From the NCBI GenBank assembly GCA_020630915.1, contig JAHDIF010000008.1:1-64000 (forward strand): 64,000 bases of DNA, in the 5' to 3' direction. The DNA is from Dokdonia sp. Its GTDB lineage: Bacteria; Bacteroidota; Bacteroidia; Flavobacteriales; Flavobacteriaceae. This document shows, in pieces, positions 1 to 9,040 of the stretch; within the stretch, counting starts at the first letter, position 1; the number at the start of each line of letters is the position of its first letter. Made by a program: the position numbers and the translations under genes. The notes beneath the pieces are model-generated. The model worked only from the letters and a program-made list of their open reading frames with translations, did not search any database and had not been told where the DNA came from.

Positions 1-50
1 GCAGCTGATTTGTAATCAGCAGGTCGTGGGTTCGAGTCCCTCCATCGGCT
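1..50 (+). tRNA. tRNA-Thr (anticodon TGT), 5' end cut by window edge
   Basis: The 3' two thirds of a tRNA. The anticodon arm has stem GCTGA/TCAGC and loop TTTGTAA, giving anticodon TGT at 11-13. The T arm contains GGTTCGAGTC, and the 3' acceptor strand CATCGGC plus discriminator T ends at 50. CCA is not encoded. It is the first of four clustered tRNAs upstream of tuf. Confidence 0.93.
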
Positions 51-107
51 CTTTAAAAATCCTTGAAAAAGGCGGTTCTTTAAAATATTGATGAATACCA
101 AAATAAT

Positions 108-189
108 GGGGAGATACTCAAGCGGCCAACGAGGACGGACTGTAACTCCGTTGACTATGTCTTCGCAGGTTCGAATCCTGCTCTCCCCA
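108..189 (+). tRNA. tRNA-Tyr (anticodon GTA)
   Basis: An 82-nt class II tRNA with a long variable arm. The acceptor stem is GGGGAGA/TCTCCCC. The anticodon stem ACGGA/TCCGT encloses loop CTGTAAC with anticodon GTA. The T arm contains GGTTCGAATCC. CCA is not encoded. Second tRNA of the cluster before tuf. Confidence 0.96.
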
Positions 190-256
190 CTTTTAATCTC
201 CGTGTAAACGGAAATTCTAAACACCTTTAATTCTGTTGTAAAATTGGATTATAAAA

Positions 257-329
257 GCGGGAGTAGCTCAGTTGGTAGAGCGTCAGCCTTCCAAGCTGAA
301 TGTCGCCGGTTCGAACCCGGTCTCCCGCT
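257..329 (+). tRNA. tRNA-Gly (anticodon TCC)
   Basis: A 73-nt tRNA with acceptor GCGGGAG/CTCCCGC, D arm containing AGCTCAGTTGGTAGAGC, anticodon loop CTTCCAA (anticodon TCC) and T arm GGTTCGAACCC. CCA is not encoded. The spacer to the next tRNA carries a GCTTTCGCGAAAGC palindrome. Confidence 0.96.
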
Positions 330-353
330 CAATAAATGCCTTTGAGGTATTGA

Positions 354-367
354 GCTTTCGCGAAAGC
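354..367. repeat. GCTTTCGCGAAAGC palindrome, intergenic copy
   Basis: Perfect 14-bp palindrome in the 50-bp spacer between tRNA-Gly and tRNA-Thr(GGT). One of 13 exact copies in this window. As it lies inside a presumed polycistronic tRNA precursor it could form a 6-7 bp hairpin in the RNA. Confidence 0.9.
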
Positions 368-379
368 GTAAACACAAAA

Positions 380-451
380 GCCGACGTAGCTCAGGGGTAG
401 AGCGTTTCCTTGGTAAGGAAGAGGCCACGGGTTCAAATCCCGTCGTTGGCT
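380..451 (+). tRNA. tRNA-Thr (anticodon GGT)
   Basis: A 72-nt tRNA with acceptor GCCGACG/CGTTGGC (one G-T pair), anticodon stem TTTCC/GGAAG enclosing TTGGTAA (anticodon GGT), and T arm GGGTTCAAATCCC. CCA is not encoded. It lies 108 bp before tuf, so co-transcription with tuf is likely. Confidence 0.96.
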
Positions 452-465
452 CAATAAAAAAAATA

Positions 466-488
466 GGAGTGGGGTCACACTCCCTTTT
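466..488 (+). terminator. Hairpin with short T-run after the tRNA cluster
   Basis: GGAGTG (466-471) pairs with CACTCC (478-483) around a 6-nt loop and is followed by CTTTT. It is a weak intrinsic terminator, attenuator or processing hairpin between tRNA-Thr and tuf. The stem is only 6 bp, so partial read-through into tuf would be expected. Confidence 0.4.
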
Positions 489-559
489 GTCGTTAATCAA
501 AAGGTAAAAAGACCAAAGAGATTAGACACTAATAATAACTAAGATTAAAAAATCACATC

Positions 560-1747
560 ATGGCAAAGGAAACTTTTGACCGCTCGAAGCCGCACTTAAA
601 CATCGGTACAATTGGGCACGTAGATCACGGTAAAACTACACTTACTGCTGCGATCACTACAGTACTTGCAAACGCAGGTTTATCAGAACTGAGAAGTTTT
701 GATTCTATTGACAACGCTCCTGAGGAGAAAGAAAGAGGTATTACAATTAATACATCTCACGTTGAGTATGCAACAGCAAATCGTCACTACGCGCACGTAG
801 ACTGTCCAGGTCACGCCGATTATGTGAAGAACATGGTAACTGGTGCTGCTCAAATGGACGGTGCAATTCTTGTTGTAGCGGCTACAGATGGTCCAATGCC
901 ACAAACTCGTGAGCACATCCTTTTAGGACGTCAGGTAGGAATTCCTCGTATTGTAGTATTCATGAATAAAGTGGATATGGTAGATGATGAAGAATTACTT
1001 GAGCTTGTTGAGATGGAGATCAGAGATCTTTTATCTTTCTATGAGTACGATGGTGACAATGGTCCTGTAATTGCTGGATCTGCACTTGGAGCACTTAATG
1101 GTGAGCAAAAGTGGGTAGATACAGTAATGGAGCTTATGGATGCTGTAGATGCTTGGATCGAAGAGCCAGTACGTGATACTGAAAAGGATTTCTTAATGCC
1201 TATCGAGGATGTATTCTCAATTACTGGTCGTGGAACTGTAGCTACAGGACGTATCGAAACTGGTATTGCAAACACAGGTGATCCTGTTGAGATTATCGGA
1301 ATGGGAGCTGAGAAATTAACTTCTACAATTACTGGAATTGAGATGTTCCGTAAGATTCTTGATAAAGGGGAAGCTGGAGATAACGCTGGTATCCTATTAA
1401 GAGGTATTGAGAAGACTCAGATCTCTCGTGGTATGGTAATTACTAAGCCAGGATCTGTAACTCCTCACGCTAAGTTTAAGGCAGAGGTTTATATCCTTAA
1501 GAAAGAAGAAGGTGGACGTCACACTCCATTCCATAATAACTACCGTCCTCAGTTTTACGTACGTACAACTGACGTAACTGGAAACATAGCACTTCCTGAT
1601 GGGGTTGAAATGGTTATGCCTGGAGATAACTTAACGATTACAGTTGATTTAATTCAGCCTATCGCGTTAAACTTAGGATTACGTTTTGCAATCCGTGAAG
1701 GAGGTAGAACTGTAGGTGCAGGTCAGGTGACTGAGATCCTAGACTAA
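560..1747 (+). CDS. tuf: Elongation factor Tu
   Basis: This GTPase delivers aminoacyl-tRNA to the ribosomal A site. The 395-aa length is normal for the family. The G1 loop GHVDHGKT is at residues 19-26, followed by the switch I region with RGITIN, then DCPGH and NKVD, so all G motifs are intact. Domains 2 and 3 are complete, ending in [15 protein letters not shown]. The ATG at 560 gives the canonical start [20 protein letters not shown]. The gene lies between tRNA-Thr and tRNA-Trp, an arrangement also found beside tufB in Proteobacteria. A long hairpin follows the stop codon. No Shine-Dalgarno is visible, as is normal for Bacteroidota. Confidence 0.99.
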   Translation: MAKETFDRSKPHLNIGTIGHVDHGKTTLTAAITTVLANAGLSELRSFDSIDNAPEEKERGITINTSHVEYATANRHYAHVDCPGHADYVKNMVTGAAQMDGAILVVAATDGPMPQTREHILLGRQVGIPRIVVFMNKVDMVDDEELLELVEMEIRDLLSFYEYDGDNGPVIAGSALGALNGEQKWVDTVMELMDAVDAWIEEPVRDTEKDFLMPIEDVFSITGRGTVATGRIETGIANTGDPVEIIGMGAEKLTSTITGIEMFRKILDKGEAGDNAGILLRGIEKTQISRGMVITKPGSVTPHAKFKAEVYILKKEEGGRHTPFHNNYRPQFYVRTTDVTGNIALPDGVEMVMPGDNLTITVDLIQPIALNLGLRFAIREGGRTVGAGQVTEILD

Positions 1748-1771
1748 GCTTAAATAGATATTCAAAAAGTA

Positions 1772-1802
1772 AAGGTGTTTCGCTTCAAAAGCGGAACGCC
1801 TT
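1772..1802 (+). terminator. Strong hairpin downstream of tuf
   Basis: A 14-bp stem (1772-1785 with 1789-1802, two G-T pairs) closes on a CAA loop. It is extended outward by CAAAAAGT (1763-1770) against ACTTTTG (1804-1810). The flanking A and T tracts suggest a terminator or RNase processing site separating tuf from tRNA-Trp/secE. Confidence 0.6.
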
Positions 1803-1868
1803 GACTTTTGTTAAAGGGAGATGCGCTTGTTGAACTTTCGTGAAAGCGTATTACCTTAAAAATAATAA

Positions 1869-1941
1869 ACGGGTTTAGCTCAGTTGGTAGAGCACTGGTC
1901 TCCAAAACCAGGTGTCGGGAGTTCGAGTCTCTCAACCCGTG
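1869..1941 (+). tRNA. tRNA-Trp (anticodon CCA)
   Basis: A 73-nt tRNA with acceptor ACGGGTT/AACCCGT and discriminator G. The anticodon stem CTGGT/ACCAG encloses CTCCAAA (anticodon CCA), and the T arm contains AGTTCGAGTCT. CCA is not encoded. It lies only 15 bp before secE, consistent with one transcript. An imperfect palindrome copy (ACTTTCGTGAAAGC) is just upstream at about 1834-1847. Confidence 0.96.
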
Positions 1942-1956
1942 CAATAAGATAATATT

Positions 1957-2157
1957 ATGGCAGGAATAGTAGGTTATATTCAAGAATCATATAATGAGTT
2001 AAAAAATCACGTCACGTGGACACCGCTTTCAGAAGCGCAACGTCTTATGGTTGTGGTGGCTGTATTCTCAATCATTTTCTCACTTGCAGTGTGGGGAGTA
2101 GATACAGTTTTTAGCAATGTGATTAAGCTGTATTTTGAAAAAATAGTAGGAGCATAA
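1957..2157 (+). CDS. secE: Preprotein translocase subunit SecE
   Basis: This is the small essential subunit of the SecYEG inner-membrane channel. At 66 aa it is the short single-span form usual outside enteric bacteria. It has an amphipathic N-terminal helix (residues 5-25, with SYNELKNHVTW) followed by one membrane segment (about 29-52, VVVAVFSIIFSLAVWGV). The product is inferred from this architecture and from its fixed position between tRNA-Trp and nusG (10 bp to the nusG start). ATG start at 1957. Confidence 0.95.
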   Translation: MAGIVGYIQESYNELKNHVTWTPLSEAQRLMVVVAVFSIIFSLAVWGVDTVFSNVIKLYFEKIVGA

Positions 2158-2167
2158 TTCTAAGACA

Positions 2168-2722
2168 ATGGCTAAAACAAGTAACACTAGACAGTGGTAT
2201 GTGGTAAGGGCCGTTAGCGGTCAAGAGAATAAGGTGAAAGCCTACATAGAACAAGAAATTGGTCGTTTGAATCTGGAAGATTACATAGAAGAGGTATTGG
2301 TGCCTACAGAAAAAGTAATACAGATTCGTAACGGTAAAAAGATAAATAAAGAGAGAGTGTATTTTCCCGGGTATATCATGGTGAAAGCACATTTAGGGGG
2401 AGAGATACCTCATATTATAAAGTCTATTAACGGTGTTATTGGATTTTTAGGAGAGGTAAAAGGAGGAGATCCTGTGCCGTTGAGAAAGGCAGAGGTAAAT
2501 CGTATGTTAGGTAAAGTAGATGAGCTTGCTGTTAAGCAAGATAATGTTGCAATACCTTTCACGATTGGAGAAACTATTAAGGTGATTGATGGACCTTTTA
2601 ATGGTTTCAATGGAACTGTTGAGAAGGTAAATGAAGAAAAGCGTAAGCTAGAAGTAATGGTAAAGATCTTTGGAAGAAAGACACCATTAGAGTTGAGCTA
2701 TATGCAGGTTGAGAAAGTATAA
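2168..2722 (+). CDS. nusG: Transcription termination/antitermination factor NusG
   Basis: NusG binds the RNA polymerase clamp and couples transcription to Rho or the ribosome. The 184-aa protein has an N-terminal NGN domain (about 10-115, starting QWYVVRAVSGQENKVKAYI and including the typical YFPGYIMVK) and a C-terminal KOW domain (about 127-184, with GETIKVIDGPFNGFNGTVEKV). It follows secE closely and precedes the L11-L1 operon by 83 bp. Confidence 0.98.
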   Translation: MAKTSNTRQWYVVRAVSGQENKVKAYIEQEIGRLNLEDYIEEVLVPTEKVIQIRNGKKINKERVYFPGYIMVKAHLGGEIPHIIKSINGVIGFLGEVKGGDPVPLRKAEVNRMLGKVDELAVKQDNVAIPFTIGETIKVIDGPFNGFNGTVEKVNEEKRKLEVMVKIFGRKTPLELSYMQVEKV

Positions 2723-2805
2723 GAATTTAATTGTTACATTAATATATTTTGGATTTCGTTCTGTTGCTTCCACAATTATGAACAAATCGCACTAAATTTT
2801 AAGAA

Positions 2806-3246
2806 ATGGCAAAAGAAGTAAGTAAGGTTGTTAAGTTACAAGTACGAGGAGGTGCCGCAAACCCTTCTCCGCCAGTAGGACCTGCTTTGGGTGCAGCCGG
2901 AGTTAATATTATGGAGTTCTGTAAGCAGTTTAATGCAAGAACTCAAGATAAGGCCGGTAAAGTACTTCCTGTTGTTATTACTGTGTATGGAGATAAGTCT
3001 TTTGACTTTGTGATTAAAACTCCTCCAGCAGCGGTTCAATTATTGGAAGCAGCCAAGGTAAAAAGTGGTTCGGGCGAGCCTAACCGTAAGAAAGTTGCAA
3101 AGGTTACTTGGGATCAAGTACGCGCAATTGCAGAAGACAAAATGCCAGACTTGAACGCATTTGAAATCGGTAGTGCCATGAAAATGGTAGCCGGTACAGC
3201 TCGTTCAATGGGTATAACGGTAAAAGGTGGAGATGCTCCAAACTAA
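2806..3246 (+). CDS. rplK: 50S ribosomal protein L11
   Basis: L11 binds the GTPase-associated centre of 23S rRNA. The 146-aa protein shows the N-terminal NTD motif [19 protein letters not shown] (8-26) and a C-terminal RNA-binding domain with [17 protein letters not shown]. Length and motifs match the family. It is the first gene of rplKAJL, 21 bp before rplA. Confidence 0.98.
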   Translation: MAKEVSKVVKLQVRGGAANPSPPVGPALGAAGVNIMEFCKQFNARTQDKAGKVLPVVITVYGDKSFDFVIKTPPAAVQLLEAAKVKSGSGEPNRKKVAKVTWDQVRAIAEDKMPDLNAFEIGSAMKMVAGTARSMGITVKGGDAPN

Positions 3247-3267
3247 ACATCCAAAAAGAAAATTAAA

Positions 3268-3966
3268 ATGGCAAAATTAACAAAAAAGCAAAAAGAAAAT
3301 CAAGGTAAGGTTGAGGCTGGTAAAGCTTACAATCTTGCAGATGCTTCTGCTTTAATCAAAGAAGTAAGCAATGTAAACTTTGACGCTTCTGTAGATATTG
3401 CTGTCCGTCTAAATGTAGATCCTCGTAAAGCCAATCAAATGGTTCGTGGTGTAGTAACCCTACCTCACGGAACTGGTAAGGATGTAAAAGTGCTTGCACT
3501 TGTTACTCCAGATAAAGAAGGAGAAGCAAAAGACGCTGGGGCAGATTTCGTTGGTTTAGATGAGTACCTTGAGAAAATCAAAGGTGGTTGGACAGACGTA
3601 GACGTTATTATTACTATGCCTAGTGTTATGGGTAAATTAGGACCATTAGGACGTGTTCTTGGACCACGTGGTTTAATGCCTAACCCTAAGACAGGTACAG
3701 TAACAATGGATATCGCAAAAGCTGTGTCAGATGTAAAAGCTGGTAAAATTGACTTTAAGGTTGATAAAACTGGTATTGTTCACGCATCTGTAGGAAAAGC
3801 ATCTTTTGATGCAGAAAAAATTGCTGGAAACGCAAAAGAATTAATCACCACATTAGTAAAGCTAAAGCCTACTACTGCAAAAGGAGTGTACATTAAGAGC
3901 ATTTTTATGTCTAGTACAATGAGTCCTAGTGTAGAAATAGATGCTAAACGTTTTGCAGATTCGTAG
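3268..3966 (+). CDS. rplA: 50S ribosomal protein L1
   Basis: L1 forms the mobile L1 stalk and in many bacteria also represses its own operon by binding the leader mRNA. The 232-aa protein contains the family signature around [20 protein letters not shown] (near residue 115-135). It is full length and lies 15 bp before rplJ. No L1-binding mimic was identified upstream by eye. Confidence 0.98.
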   Translation: MAKLTKKQKENQGKVEAGKAYNLADASALIKEVSNVNFDASVDIAVRLNVDPRKANQMVRGVVTLPHGTGKDVKVLALVTPDKEGEAKDAGADFVGLDEYLEKIKGGWTDVDVIITMPSVMGKLGPLGRVLGPRGLMPNPKTGTVTMDIAKAVSDVKAGKIDFKVDKTGIVHASVGKASFDAEKIAGNAKELITTLVKLKPTTAKGVYIKSIFMSSTMSPSVEIDAKRFADS

Positions 3967-3981
3967 TTAAGCTAAAATATT

Positions 3982-4503
3982 ATGACAAGAGAAGAAAAAT
4001 CAAAAGTAATAGCAGATTTAACTACGCAGTTAGGTGATAATACTAACATTTATCTAGCAGATATTTCAGGATTGGACGCGGGTACGACATCTAATTTACG
4101 TCGTGCTTGTTTTAAAGCTGGAGTAAAGCTAGCAGTAGTTAAGAACACATTGCTGTCTAAGGCAATGGACGCATCAGAAAAAGAATTTGCAGAACTTCCT
4201 GAAGTATTAAAAGGGAATACAGCAATTATGTTTTCTGAAACTGGAAATGCACCAGCAAAGGTAATTAAGGAGTTTCGTAAGAAATCTGAAAAGCCTTTAT
4301 TAAAAGGAGCATTTATAGAGGAAGCAATCTATGTTGGAGATGATCAACTAGATGCACTTGTTGATATTAAATCAAGAGAAGAACTTATTGGAGAAATCGT
4401 TGGATTACTTCAATCTCCTGCTAAGAACGTTATTAGCGCTCTTAAATCAGGTGGTGGAACTCTTGCAGGTATCATCAAAACACTTTCTGAAAAGGAAGGA
4501 TAA
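3982..4503 (+). CDS. rplJ: 50S ribosomal protein L10
   Basis: L10 anchors L7/L12 dimers to the ribosome stalk base. The 173-aa protein begins MTREEKSKVIADLTTQL and carries the core pattern LRRACFKAGVKLAVVKNTLLSKA. The C-terminal helix (ALKSGGGTLAGIIKTLSEKE) is the L12-binding spine. It is followed by a 55-bp gap to rplL. Confidence 0.98.
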   Translation: MTREEKSKVIADLTTQLGDNTNIYLADISGLDAGTTSNLRRACFKAGVKLAVVKNTLLSKAMDASEKEFAELPEVLKGNTAIMFSETGNAPAKVIKEFRKKSEKPLLKGAFIEEAIYVGDDQLDALVDIKSREELIGEIVGLLQSPAKNVISALKSGGGTLAGIIKTLSEKEG

Positions 4504-4558
4504 ATTAGTACGCACATAATACAATTATATTAAATTAAGATTTTTAAAACGATAGAAA

Positions 4559-4933
4559 ATGGCAGATTTAAAAGATTTCGCAGAACAATTAGTTAACCTT
4601 ACGGTAAAAGAAGTAAACGAGTTAGCTACTATTTTAAAAGATGAGTATGGTATTGAGCCTGCTGCTGCTGCAGTAGCTGTTGCTGCTGGCGGAGCTGGTG
4701 GTGGAGACGCTGCTGAGGAGAAGTCAGAATTTGACGTAATCCTTAAGGCCGCTGGTGCTTCTAAACTTGCTGTAGTTAAGCTTGTAAAAGAATTAACTGG
4801 TGCTGGTCTTAAAGACGCAAAAGAGCTTGTTGATAACGCACCATCTCCTATTAAGGAAGGTGTTGCTAAAGATGAAGCAGAAGCACTTAAAGCACAACTA
4901 GAAGAAGCAGGTGCTGAAGTTGAGCTTAAGTAA
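4559..4933 (+). CDS. rplL: 50S ribosomal protein L7/L12
   Basis: This acidic stalk protein recruits translation GTPases. The 124-aa protein has an N-terminal dimerisation helix pair (1-33), an Ala/Gly-rich hinge (about 35-52) and the globular C-terminal domain with KTxV-type motif variants ([20 protein letters not shown], then [13 protein letters not shown]). It is last of the ribosomal genes before rpoB. An elaborate hairpin lies in the gap that follows. Confidence 0.98.
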   Translation: MADLKDFAEQLVNLTVKEVNELATILKDEYGIEPAAAAVAVAAGGAGGGDAAEEKSEFDVILKAAGASKLAVVKLVKELTGAGLKDAKELVDNAPSPIKEGVAKDEAEALKAQLEEAGAEVELK

Positions 4934-4955
4934 GCTCATCAAATAATAAGATAAA

Positions 4956-5002
4956 GGTTTAGGTTAGATATGCTTTCGCGAAAGCGTATTTTGACCTAAA
5001 CC
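4956..5002 (+). promoter_or_regulatory. Nested hairpin between rplL and rpoB (attenuator or processing site)
   Basis: GGTTTAGGT (4956-4964) pairs perfectly with ACCTAAACC (4994-5002), and inside it ATATGCTTTCG (4968-4978) pairs with CGAAAGCGTAT (4979-4989). The inner arm is a copy of the dispersed palindrome (4972-4985). In other bacteria the rplL-rpoB gap holds an attenuator and an RNase III site; a similar role here is inference. No T-run follows, so processing is more likely than termination. Confidence 0.55.
4972..4985. repeat. GCTTTCGCGAAAGC palindrome, rplL-rpoB spacer
   Basis: Exact copy of the 14-bp palindrome, extended by flanking pairs to 22 bp (ATAT...GTAT) and embedded in a larger 9-bp stem. 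Confidence 0.9.
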
Positions 5003-5048
5003 ATTTGTCGTATAAAAGGGTTACACTTTCTTGTGACACGACGAGTTG

Positions 5049-5078
5049 TTGATTTTACGTCGTAAACCATAAAATCAA
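5049..5078 (+). repeat. Inverted repeat in the rpoB leader
   Basis: TTGATTTTA (5049-5057) and TAAAATCAA (5070-5078) form a perfect 9-bp AT-rich stem with a 12-nt loop, about 50 bp before the rpoB start. It could be a leader structure affecting rpoB expression; function unknown. Confidence 0.4.
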
Positions 5079-5130
5079 TTTGTGATTTATCAGTAGATAA
5101 ATCTAGTTTCTAATCAAATTCCGTTCGTTG

Positions 5131-8100
5131 ATGATGCAAGATGCCAAGCAAGCAGAAAGAATTAGTTTCTCATCTGTAAAGAACAGACCAGACTATCCAG
5201 ATTTTCTGGATATTCAAGTAAAATCATTCCAAGATTTCTTCCAGCTGGAAACAAAAACAGATGAAAGAGGGGATGAAGGTCTTTACAACACTTTTCTTGA
5301 GAACTTCCCTATTACAGATACTCGTAATAACTTTGTACTAGAGTTTTTAGATTATTTCGTAGATCCACCAAGATATTCTATTCAAGAATGTATTGAACGT
5401 GGTCTTACGTATAGTGTGCCATTAAAGGCACGTCTAAAACTGTATTGTACAGATGAAGAGCATGAAGATTTTGAAACCATTGTACAAGATGTATATCTTG
5501 GTACAATACCCTATATGACCCCTAGTGGTACTTTTGTGATTAATGGTGCAGAGCGAGTAGTCGTTTCTCAATTACACCGTTCTCCTGGAGTATTCTTTGG
5601 TCAGTCGTTCCACGCAAATGGAACAAAATTATACTCTGCTCGTGTAATTCCATTTAAAGGTTCTTGGATTGAATTTGCGACGGATATCAATAGCGTTATG
5701 TACGCTTATATTGATCGTAAGAAAAAATTACCTGTAACAACGCTTTTCCGTGCCATCGGATTTGAAAGAGATAAGGATATTCTTGAAATATTTGATCTTG
5801 CAGAAGAAGTAAAAGCATCTAAAACAGGACTTAAAAAATATTTAGGTCGTAAGCTTGCAGCGCGTGTTCTTAAAACTTGGCACGAAGATTTCGTAGATGA
5901 AGATACAGGAGAAGTTGTATCTATTGAGCGTAATGAGATTGTACTTGATCGTGATACAATTCTTGAAAAAGAGCATATAGAAGAAATCCTAGAAGCAGGA
6001 GCTAAGACTATATTATTGCATAAGGAAGATAATCAAATGGCTGATTATGCAATAATTCATAATACATTACAGAAAGATCCTACAAACTCTGAGAAAGAGG
6101 CTGTAGAGCATATATATCGTCAACTACGTAATGCTGAGCCGCCAGATGAGGAAACAGCACGTGGTATTATAGACAAATTATTCTTCTCAGACCAACGTTA
6201 CAATTTAGGTGAAGTAGGTCGTTATAGAATGAACAAGAAATTGGGTCTTGATATTGAGATGGATAAGCAGGTGCTTACCAAATTAGATATCATTACCATT
6301 ATCAAATATCTTATTGAGTTAATCAACTCAAAGGCAGAGATTGATGATATTGATCACTTATCTAACCGTCGTGTACGTACAGTAGGTGAGCAGTTATCTT
6401 CTCAGTTTGGTGTAGGACTTGCTCGTATGGCAAGAACTATTCGTGAGCGTATGAATGTGCGTGACAACGAGGTATTTACACCTATAGATTTGATTAATGC
6501 TAAGACATTATCTTCTGTGATAAACTCGTTCTTTGGAACAAACCAGTTATCACAGTTTATGGATCAAACAAATCCACTTGCAGAGATTACGCACAAGCGT
6601 CGTCTATCTGCCCTTGGGCCTGGAGGTCTTTCTCGTGAGCGTGCTGGATTTGAGGTACGTGATGTACACTACACGCACTACGGAAGATTATGTCCTATTG
6701 AAACTCCTGAAGGACCAAACATTGGTCTGATCTCTTCACTTTCTGTGTATGCAAAGGTGAACAGCATGGGATTCATTGAGACTCCATATCGTAAAGTAGA
6801 GAACGGAAAAATAGATCTTTCTACAGAGCCTCAGTACTTAAGTGCAGAAGAGGAAGAAGGAATGTTAATTGCTCAGGCAAACAATCCTATGAAAGACGAT
6901 GGAACCATCATAGATGAAAAAGTAATTGCTCGTATGGAAGGTGACTTCCCTGTGGTAGAGCCTTCTACTGTTCATTATGCAGATGTTTCTCCTAATCAAA
7001 TCGCATCTATTTCTGCATCGCTTATTCCATTCTTGGAGCATGATGATGCAAACCGTGCGTTGATGGGATCAAATATGATGCGTCAAGCAGTACCACTATT
7101 AAGAGCAGATGCTCCTATAGTAGGTACAGGTCTTGAACGTCAGGTTGCAACAGATTCTCGAGTATTAATAAATGCGGAAGGAGATGGAACGGTAGAATAT
7201 GTAGACGCAAATATGATTACGATCAAATATGATCGTACAGATGAGGAGCGTCTAGTAAGTTTTGACGATGATCTAAAATCGTACAACCTTATTAAATTCC
7301 GTAAGACTAACCAGAGTACAAGTATTAACCTTAAACCGATTGTACGTAAAGGAGATCGCGTTCAAAAAGGTCAAGTACTTTGTCAAGGTTATGCAACAGA
7401 AAATGGAGAGCTTGCACTTGGTAGAAATATGAAAGTAGCCTTTATGCCTTGGAAAGGGTATAACTTTGAGGATGCAATCGTAATCTCTGAAAAAGTAGTA
7501 CGTGATGATATCTTTACTTCTATTCACATAGACGAGTACTCTCTTGATGTAAGAGATACGAAGCTAGGAAACGAAGAGCTTACCAATGATATACCTAATG
7601 TTTCTGAAGAGGCTACAAAAGACCTTGACGAGCACGGTATGATCCGTATAGGTGCAGAGGTAAAACCTGGAGATATATTAATAGGTAAGATTACTCCTAA
7701 GGGAGAGTCAGACCCTACACCAGAAGAGAAGTTACTTCGTGCGATCTTTGGAGATAAAGCAGGTGATGTAAAAGATGCATCACTTAAGGCATCTCCTTCT
7801 TTACACGGTGTTGTAATTAACAAGAAGTTATTTGCAAGAGCTATTAAAGATAAGCGCAAGAGAGCAAAAGATAAAGAAGATATCGCTTTACTAGAAGATC
7901 AATACGATGTGAAGTTTGACGAATTACGAGATATATTAGTTGAAAAACTATTCAAACTTGTAAACGGTAAAACGGCACAAGGTGTAATGAATGATCTTGG
8001 TGAAGAGGTACTTCCTAAAGGTAAGAAGTATACACTTAAGATGTTAAACTCTGTAGAAGATTACACGCACCTTACACAAGGAACGTGGACTACAGATACG

Positions 8101-8949
8101 GAGACTAACAAACTTGTAGCAGATCTTCTTCATAACTATAAGATTAAAGAAAATGATCTTCAAGGAAATCTAAGACGTGAGAAGTTTACGATTTCTGTAG
8201 GAGATGAGCTTCCAGCTGGAATTATCAAGCTAGCCAAAGTATACATCGCTAAAAAGCGTAAACTTAAGGTAGGAGATAAGATGGCAGGACGTCACGGTAA
8301 CAAAGGTATTGTTGCACGTATCGTTCGTCAGGAAGATATGCCATTCTTAGAAGATGGAACACCAGTAGATATCGTATTGAATCCGCTTGGTGTACCATCT
8401 CGTATGAACATTGGTCAGATTTATGAAACAGTTCTTGGGTGGGCTGGTCAGAAATTAGGACGCACATATGCGACGCCTATCTTTGACGGAGCATCTTTAG
8501 ATGAGATCAATGCACTTACAGACGAAGCAGGAATTCCACGTTTTGGACATACATACTTATATGACGGAGGTACTGGAGATCGTTTTGATCAACCAGCAAC
8601 CGTAGGTGTGATTTATATGTTAAAGCTAGGACATATGGTAGATGATAAGATGCACGCACGTTCTATCGGACCATATTCTCTTATTACGCAGCAACCTCTT
8701 GGAGGTAAGGCGCAGTTTGGAGGGCAACGTTTTGGAGAGATGGAGGTTTGGGCACTTGAAGCTTATGGAGCATCAAGTACACTTCGTGAGATCCTAACGG
8801 TGAAGTCTGATGATGTAATAGGAAGAGCAAAAACATATGAAAGTATCGTAAAAGGAGAGCCTATGCCAGAGCCAGGCTTACCAGAATCGTTCAACGTATT
8901 GATGCACGAACTTAAAGGACTAGGACTAGACATTCGTCTGGAGGAGTAG
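5131..8949 (+). CDS. rpoB: DNA-directed RNA polymerase subunit beta
   Basis: The beta subunit forms one side of the RNA polymerase active cleft. It is about 1270 aa, with the family landmarks in order: the N-terminal [13 protein letters not shown], the rifampicin-pocket region with [31 protein letters not shown] and [13 protein letters not shown], the catalytic-side [14 protein letters not shown], and the C-terminal [18 protein letters not shown]. The start is chosen as ATG 5131 (a second ATG follows at 5134) rather than the upstream in-frame TTG at 5128. It is 197 bp downstream of rplL and 91 bp upstream of rpoC. Confidence 0.98.
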   Translation: MMQDAKQAERISFSSVKNRPDYPDFLDIQVKSFQDFFQLETKTDERGDEGLYNTFLENFPITDTRNNFVLEFLDYFVDPPRYSIQECIERGLTYSVPLKARLKLYCTDEEHEDFETIVQDVYLGTIPYMTPSGTFVINGAERVVVSQLHRSPGVFFGQSFHANGTKLYSARVIPFKGSWIEFATDINSVMYAYIDRKKKLPVTTLFRAIGFERDKDILEIFDLAEEVKASKTGLKKYLGRKLAARVLKTWHEDFVDEDTGEVVSIERNEIVLDRDTILEKEHIEEILEAGAKTILLHKEDNQMADYAIIHNTLQKDPTNSEKEAVEHIYRQLRNAEPPDEETARGIIDKLFFSDQRYNLGEVGRYRMNKKLGLDIEMDKQVLTKLDIITIIKYLIELINSKAEIDDIDHLSNRRVRTVGEQLSSQFGVGLARMARTIRERMNVRDNEVFTPIDLINAKTLSSVINSFFGTNQLSQFMDQTNPLAEITHKRRLSALGPGGLSRERAGFEVRDVHYTHYGRLCPIETPEGPNIGLISSLSVYAKVNSMGFIETPYRKVENGKIDLSTEPQYLSAEEEEGMLIAQANNPMKDDGTIIDEKVIARMEGDFPVVEPSTVHYADVSPNQIASISASLIPFLEHDDANRALMGSNMMRQAVPLLRADAPIVGTGLERQVATDSRVLINAEGDGTVEYVDANMITIKYDRTDEERLVSFDDDLKSYNLIKFRKTNQSTSINLKPIVRKGDRVQKGQVLCQGYATENGELALGRNMKVAFMPWKGYNFEDAIVISEKVVRDDIFTSIHIDEYSLDVRDTKLGNEELTNDIPNVSEEATKDLDEHGMIRIGAEVKPGDILIGKITPKGESDPTPEEKLLRAIFGDKAGDVKDASLKASPSLHGVVINKKLFARAIKDKRKRAKDKEDIALLEDQYDVKFDELRDILVEKLFKLVNGKTAQGVMNDLGEEVLPKGKKYTLKMLNSVEDYTHLTQGTWTTDTETNKLVADLLHNYKIKENDLQGNLRREKFTISVGDELPAGIIKLAKVYIAKKRKLKVGDKMAGRHGNKGIVARIVRQEDMPFLEDGTPVDIVLNPLGVPSRMNIGQIYETVLGWAGQKLGRTYATPIFDGASLDEINALTDEAGIPRFGHTYLYDGGTGDRFDQPATVGVIYMLKLGHMVDDKMHARSIGPYSLITQQPLGGKAQFGGQRFGEMEVWALEAYGASSTLREILTVKSDDVIGRAKTYESIVKGEPMPEPGLPESFNVLMHELKGLGLDIRLEE

Positions 8950-8985
8950 TGAGATGTGATTAAGAAAGAGTATTCTTAGGAGTAC

Positions 8986-8999
8986 GCTTTCGCGAAAGC
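8986..8999. repeat. GCTTTCGCGAAAGC palindrome, rpoB-rpoC spacer
   Basis: Exact copy between two co-transcribed core genes, with left flank TAC. It is 37 bp after the rpoB stop and 42 bp before the rpoC start. Confidence 0.9.
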
Positions 9000-9040
9000 T
9001 AAACTCACACATTAAATTAATTAATTCGACACATTGAATT

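Noticed and set aside
7524-7859. 111-codon antisense ORF in rpoB
   Set aside because: A shadow of the rpoB reading frame; Ser/Pro-rich composition from reverse-reading conserved codons.
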